From contig NZ_JAENIL010000039.1 in assembly GCF_016595505.1 (NCBI RefSeq), positions 1 to 64,000 of the forward strand: DNA of 64,000 nt, written 5' to 3'. Below the pieces are notes generated by a model. That model was given only the letters and a program-made list of their open reading frames with translations. It was not told where the DNA came from and ran no database searches. Below are positions 62,120 to 64,000 of the stretch, piece after piece. A program made the translations under genes and the position numbers. This DNA is from Pelagicoccus mobilis (GTDB lineage: Bacteria; Verrucomicrobiota; Verrucomicrobiia; Opitutales; Opitutaceae). How positions within the stretch are numbered: the stretch's first letter is position 1; every line of letters begins with the position of its first letter.

Positions 62120-63019
62120 CTATTTATCCTTCTGCTTTGGCTTTCTGATTTCTTCGAGTTCCTCTTCGTCGATTTGACCTACGACCTCCAGCTCGCCGAC
62201 GGTTGCCTTGCCCCAGCCGAGTTGAGTTTTGGTTTTGTCGAGATCGTCGAGGTTGGTGCCGATGTGGGGGATGGCAGCTCGGCTTAAGGACGGGACCGCT
62301 TTGGCGAAGTTCGTGCCGATCGAGGGGAGGCTGAAGCGGGTGATAAAGTGAACCTTCTTCTGCTTTTCCTTTAGTAATTTTTGCCAATCGTAGGCGACTA
62401 GGATGATGAAGTAACGCTCGTCTTTAAGGAGCGAGCGGAGATCCTGTTCGTCCCACGGGGTGATTCCCTTTTTGTAGAGGGCTTTGTCGATGCCGGTGAG
62501 AACGGCGTTTCGGTGAATGCTGTCCATACCATCACCAAAGAGGGAGGAGTTTGAGCTGGATCCGCTATCGTAGCTCGTATCGTACTCGCTCGTTTCGTCC
62601 ACGTTGTAGTCTCCCTCGTAGCCGGCTCCTAGGCCGTCATCAGGGAACATTTCGCTTAAATCTTCTTCGACGGCTGTGGTGCCCCAATGTATGACGAGCA
62701 GCAGATCTCCTTCCTCTTGAGATCGGGCTGGGAAGAAGTTCTGGGCTTCCATGTCATTGGCTAGGGTTTCGATGATTTCTTGGAGTGGAAACTGCTCGAG
62801 ACTCTTATCCTTGATGTATCCGCCGTGAAATTCACCTCGAAAAAAATGGTAGCTCATGGGGATGGGGCCTTCGTCGGAAGCCATGCGTCGTTCGACGAAC
62901 TCGGGGCTTGCCCAGGCGTTGGTGATGACACGAGCTTTTTTTCGTGAAAATAGCTGAGAGTGGGCTGTCGATGAAAAGGCGACAGCGATAAGCAAGGAGA
63001 TCGTCCAGGCTTTCTTCAT
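62120..63019 (-). CDS. Exported protein of unknown function
   Basis: A 299-residue protein with signal peptide 1-21 (MKKAWTISLLIAVAFSSTAH). The mature part has EFVERRMASDEGPIPMSYHF, a Ser/Asp/Tyr-rich segment around 150-175 (TSEYDTSYDSGSSSNSS), YFIILVAYDWQKLLKEK and a strongly charged end. I do not recognise a family. It lies 36 bp after the equally unrecognised gene at 63056, so the two probably form an operon at the edge of the window. Confidence 0.7.
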   Translation of the reverse strand: MKKAWTISLLIAVAFSSTAHSQLFSRKKARVITNAWASPEFVERRMASDEGPIPMSYHFFRGEFHGGYIKDKSLEQFPLQEIIETLANDMEAQNFFPARSQEEGDLLLVIHWGTTAVEEDLSEMFPDDGLGAGYEGDYNVDETSEYDTSYDSGSSSNSSLFGDGMDSIHRNAVLTGIDKALYKKGITPWDEQDLRSLLKDERYFIILVAYDWQKLLKEKQKKVHFITRFSLPSIGTNFAKAVPSLSRAAIPHIGTNLDDLDKTKTQLGWGKATVGELEVVGQIDEEELEEIRKPKQKDK

Positions 63020-63055
63020 AGAGGCTTCTTGTTTGTTTGGGGTGGTCTGCGTTGC

Positions 63056-63913
63056 CTATTTGCCCTCTTGCCCGGCCTTTTGCTTGGCGGTGGTTTGGTG
63101 TAGGCCGTGAGACAGGTTAGTGCCGAGGTTCTCGCATTCACCGGAGAGTAGATAGAATTTGTGTTTGAAGGTGCTAGCATAGCCTTCTGGGATTCGGAAC
63201 GTTGTTTTTACCTTGTGTGGCGTATCTGCCAGCAGATCTCCTATGTACCGGATCTTTCCGTAGTTGACTGCTTTGTTCTCGGTAGAGTTCCAATCTGTTG
63301 GAGCCATGTATTGGATCGTGAATACGCAGAACGCGTCCTTCACGTCGACTGGCGAGGTGATCGTCATTTTTGCTGTGACGGAATCAATCAAGTAATCGGA
63401 ATCGAAACCGTCTCCTTCGATTGCATCTCGCACATTCTCTTCGAGTTCCTGCTGGCTATCGTTGAGTCGATCGATTCGTTGCTGATTCGCTTGCCCGGGA
63501 CTCCCGGAAGGTCCGACTAGTCGTCCGATTTCGGCTTGTGTTAGTGATTCATGTCGCATCACGTCGGCCATCGCTTCCGCCTCAAGCTCGTATCTTCTCA
63601 TGTAGTCAAAACTCAGATCGAGATCTTGAATCTCTACCAGCTGTTTGCAGTGGCTGGGCTTGGGGGTGAATTGAAACTTTGAGCCGTACTTGATTTTCTT
63701 TACGCCCCTGGAGGTGTCGGCGAGGAGTCGTTTTTTCTGCGCTGCGACGACCGGTGCCTGCCCGTCTTTCAATACGGCGTCGATGTCCAGTCCCCAGAAT
63801 ATGTAAGACTTAGCGGCGGGATCTTCAGCTTTGCTCCCGGCTATCAAAATGAGAGCTGCTGTGCAAAGGTTGAAGTAGCGAATTAAGTTTCTGTTGGATT
63901 GGGGGAGTTGCAT
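63056..63913 (-). CDS. Exported protein of unknown function
   Basis: A 285-residue protein with a signal sequence (hydrophobic about 13-28, LCTAALILIAGSKA). A charged helical stretch lies at about 125-190 (RRYELEAEAMADVMRHESLT, then a coiled-coil-like NQQRIDRLNDSQQELEENV), followed by beta-rich sequence. No known domain is recognised. First gene of a two-gene minus-strand unit. The remaining 87 bases of the window hold only its upstream region. Confidence 0.68.
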   Translation of the reverse strand: MQLPQSNRNLIRYFNLCTAALILIAGSKAEDPAAKSYIFWGLDIDAVLKDGQAPVVAAQKKRLLADTSRGVKKIKYGSKFQFTPKPSHCKQLVEIQDLDLSFDYMRRYELEAEAMADVMRHESLTQAEIGRLVGPSGSPGQANQQRIDRLNDSQQELEENVRDAIEGDGFDSDYLIDSVTAKMTITSPVDVKDAFCVFTIQYMAPTDWNSTENKAVNYGKIRYIGDLLADTPHKVKTTFRIPEGYASTFKHKFYLLSGECENLGTNLSHGLHQTTAKQKAGQEGK

Positions 63914-64000
63914 TTTCTTACCCAGTTTACTCCTTTTGAGAGCAAATTCTTATGGTGAAAACGGGCCGACCTGATCGTTTCGGGTGGATAAAGCGTAAGT

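Overview
This window reads as a polysaccharide-utilisation region of a marine-type Verrucomicrobium, most likely class Opitutae (Puniceicoccales or a relative). The basis is family-level. Twelve sulfatases sit beside two TonB-dependent receptors whose N-termini share the motif ELSPFT. Two ECF sigma factors are each paired with a FecR-type membrane protein. There are also many exported sugar oxidoreductases and TIM-barrel isomerases. I see no rRNA, tRNA, CRISPR array, transposase or phage gene. The species and the exact glycan cannot be read from the sequence.

Layout. 1-402: intergenic, with four REP-like hairpins and a terminator. 403-6196: a minus-strand operon (cytoplasmic sulfatase, sodium/solute symporter, exported sulfatase) divergent from a LacI-family regulator. 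6772-9708: TonB-dependent receptor 1. 10289-16303: four consecutive sulfatases, then a fifth at 16701-18158. 18278-24656: GH99-like enzyme, exported isomerase, GMC oxidoreductase with its small Tat subunit, and an iduronate-sulfatase-like enzyme. 24657-24944: nested repeats. 24945-28570 (minus): ECF sigma, FecR-LamG protein, sulfatase. 28738-31149 (minus): aldo/keto reductase and a cytochrome-PQQ sugar dehydrogenase. 31454-33292: tandem exported TIM-barrel proteins. 33297-38097 (minus): second ECF sigma, FecR protein, sulfatase, six-hairpin glycosidase-like protein. 38240-42950: second GH99-like protein, sulfatase, esterase, EF-hand protein. 43204-50228: TonB-dependent receptor 2 and a 1264-residue haem-motif protein. 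50369-56181 (minus): two sensor kinases. 56476-59215: BASS-family transporter and ManD-like dehydratase. 59477-61939 (minus): aldo/keto reductase and sulfatase. 62120-63913 (minus): two unrecognised exported proteins.

How the parts may work together (inference). Sulfated glycan would be trimmed outside the cytoplasm by sulfatases, an esterase and glycosidase-like enzymes. Oligomers would enter through the receptors. Released sugars would be oxidised or isomerised by the GMC, PQQ, aldo/keto and TIM-barrel proteins. Sugars and acids would cross the inner membrane through the SSS and BASS transporters. One sulfatase without a signal peptide would finish desulfation in the cytoplasm.

Two regulatory signals stand out. 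The first is CTAG-N-ACGT-N-CTAG. It lies between the LacI gene and the divergent sulfatase operon, and again upstream of receptor 1. The second is a bipartite element, CGTWAV-N15-GGMG, in the same orientation upstream of nine transcription starts. One of these precedes the ECF sigma gene at 28570, so the element is a candidate ECF regulon promoter. The intergenic DNA also carries GTAG/GGAG-type REP-like hairpins and two copies of a 152-bp MITE-like element.
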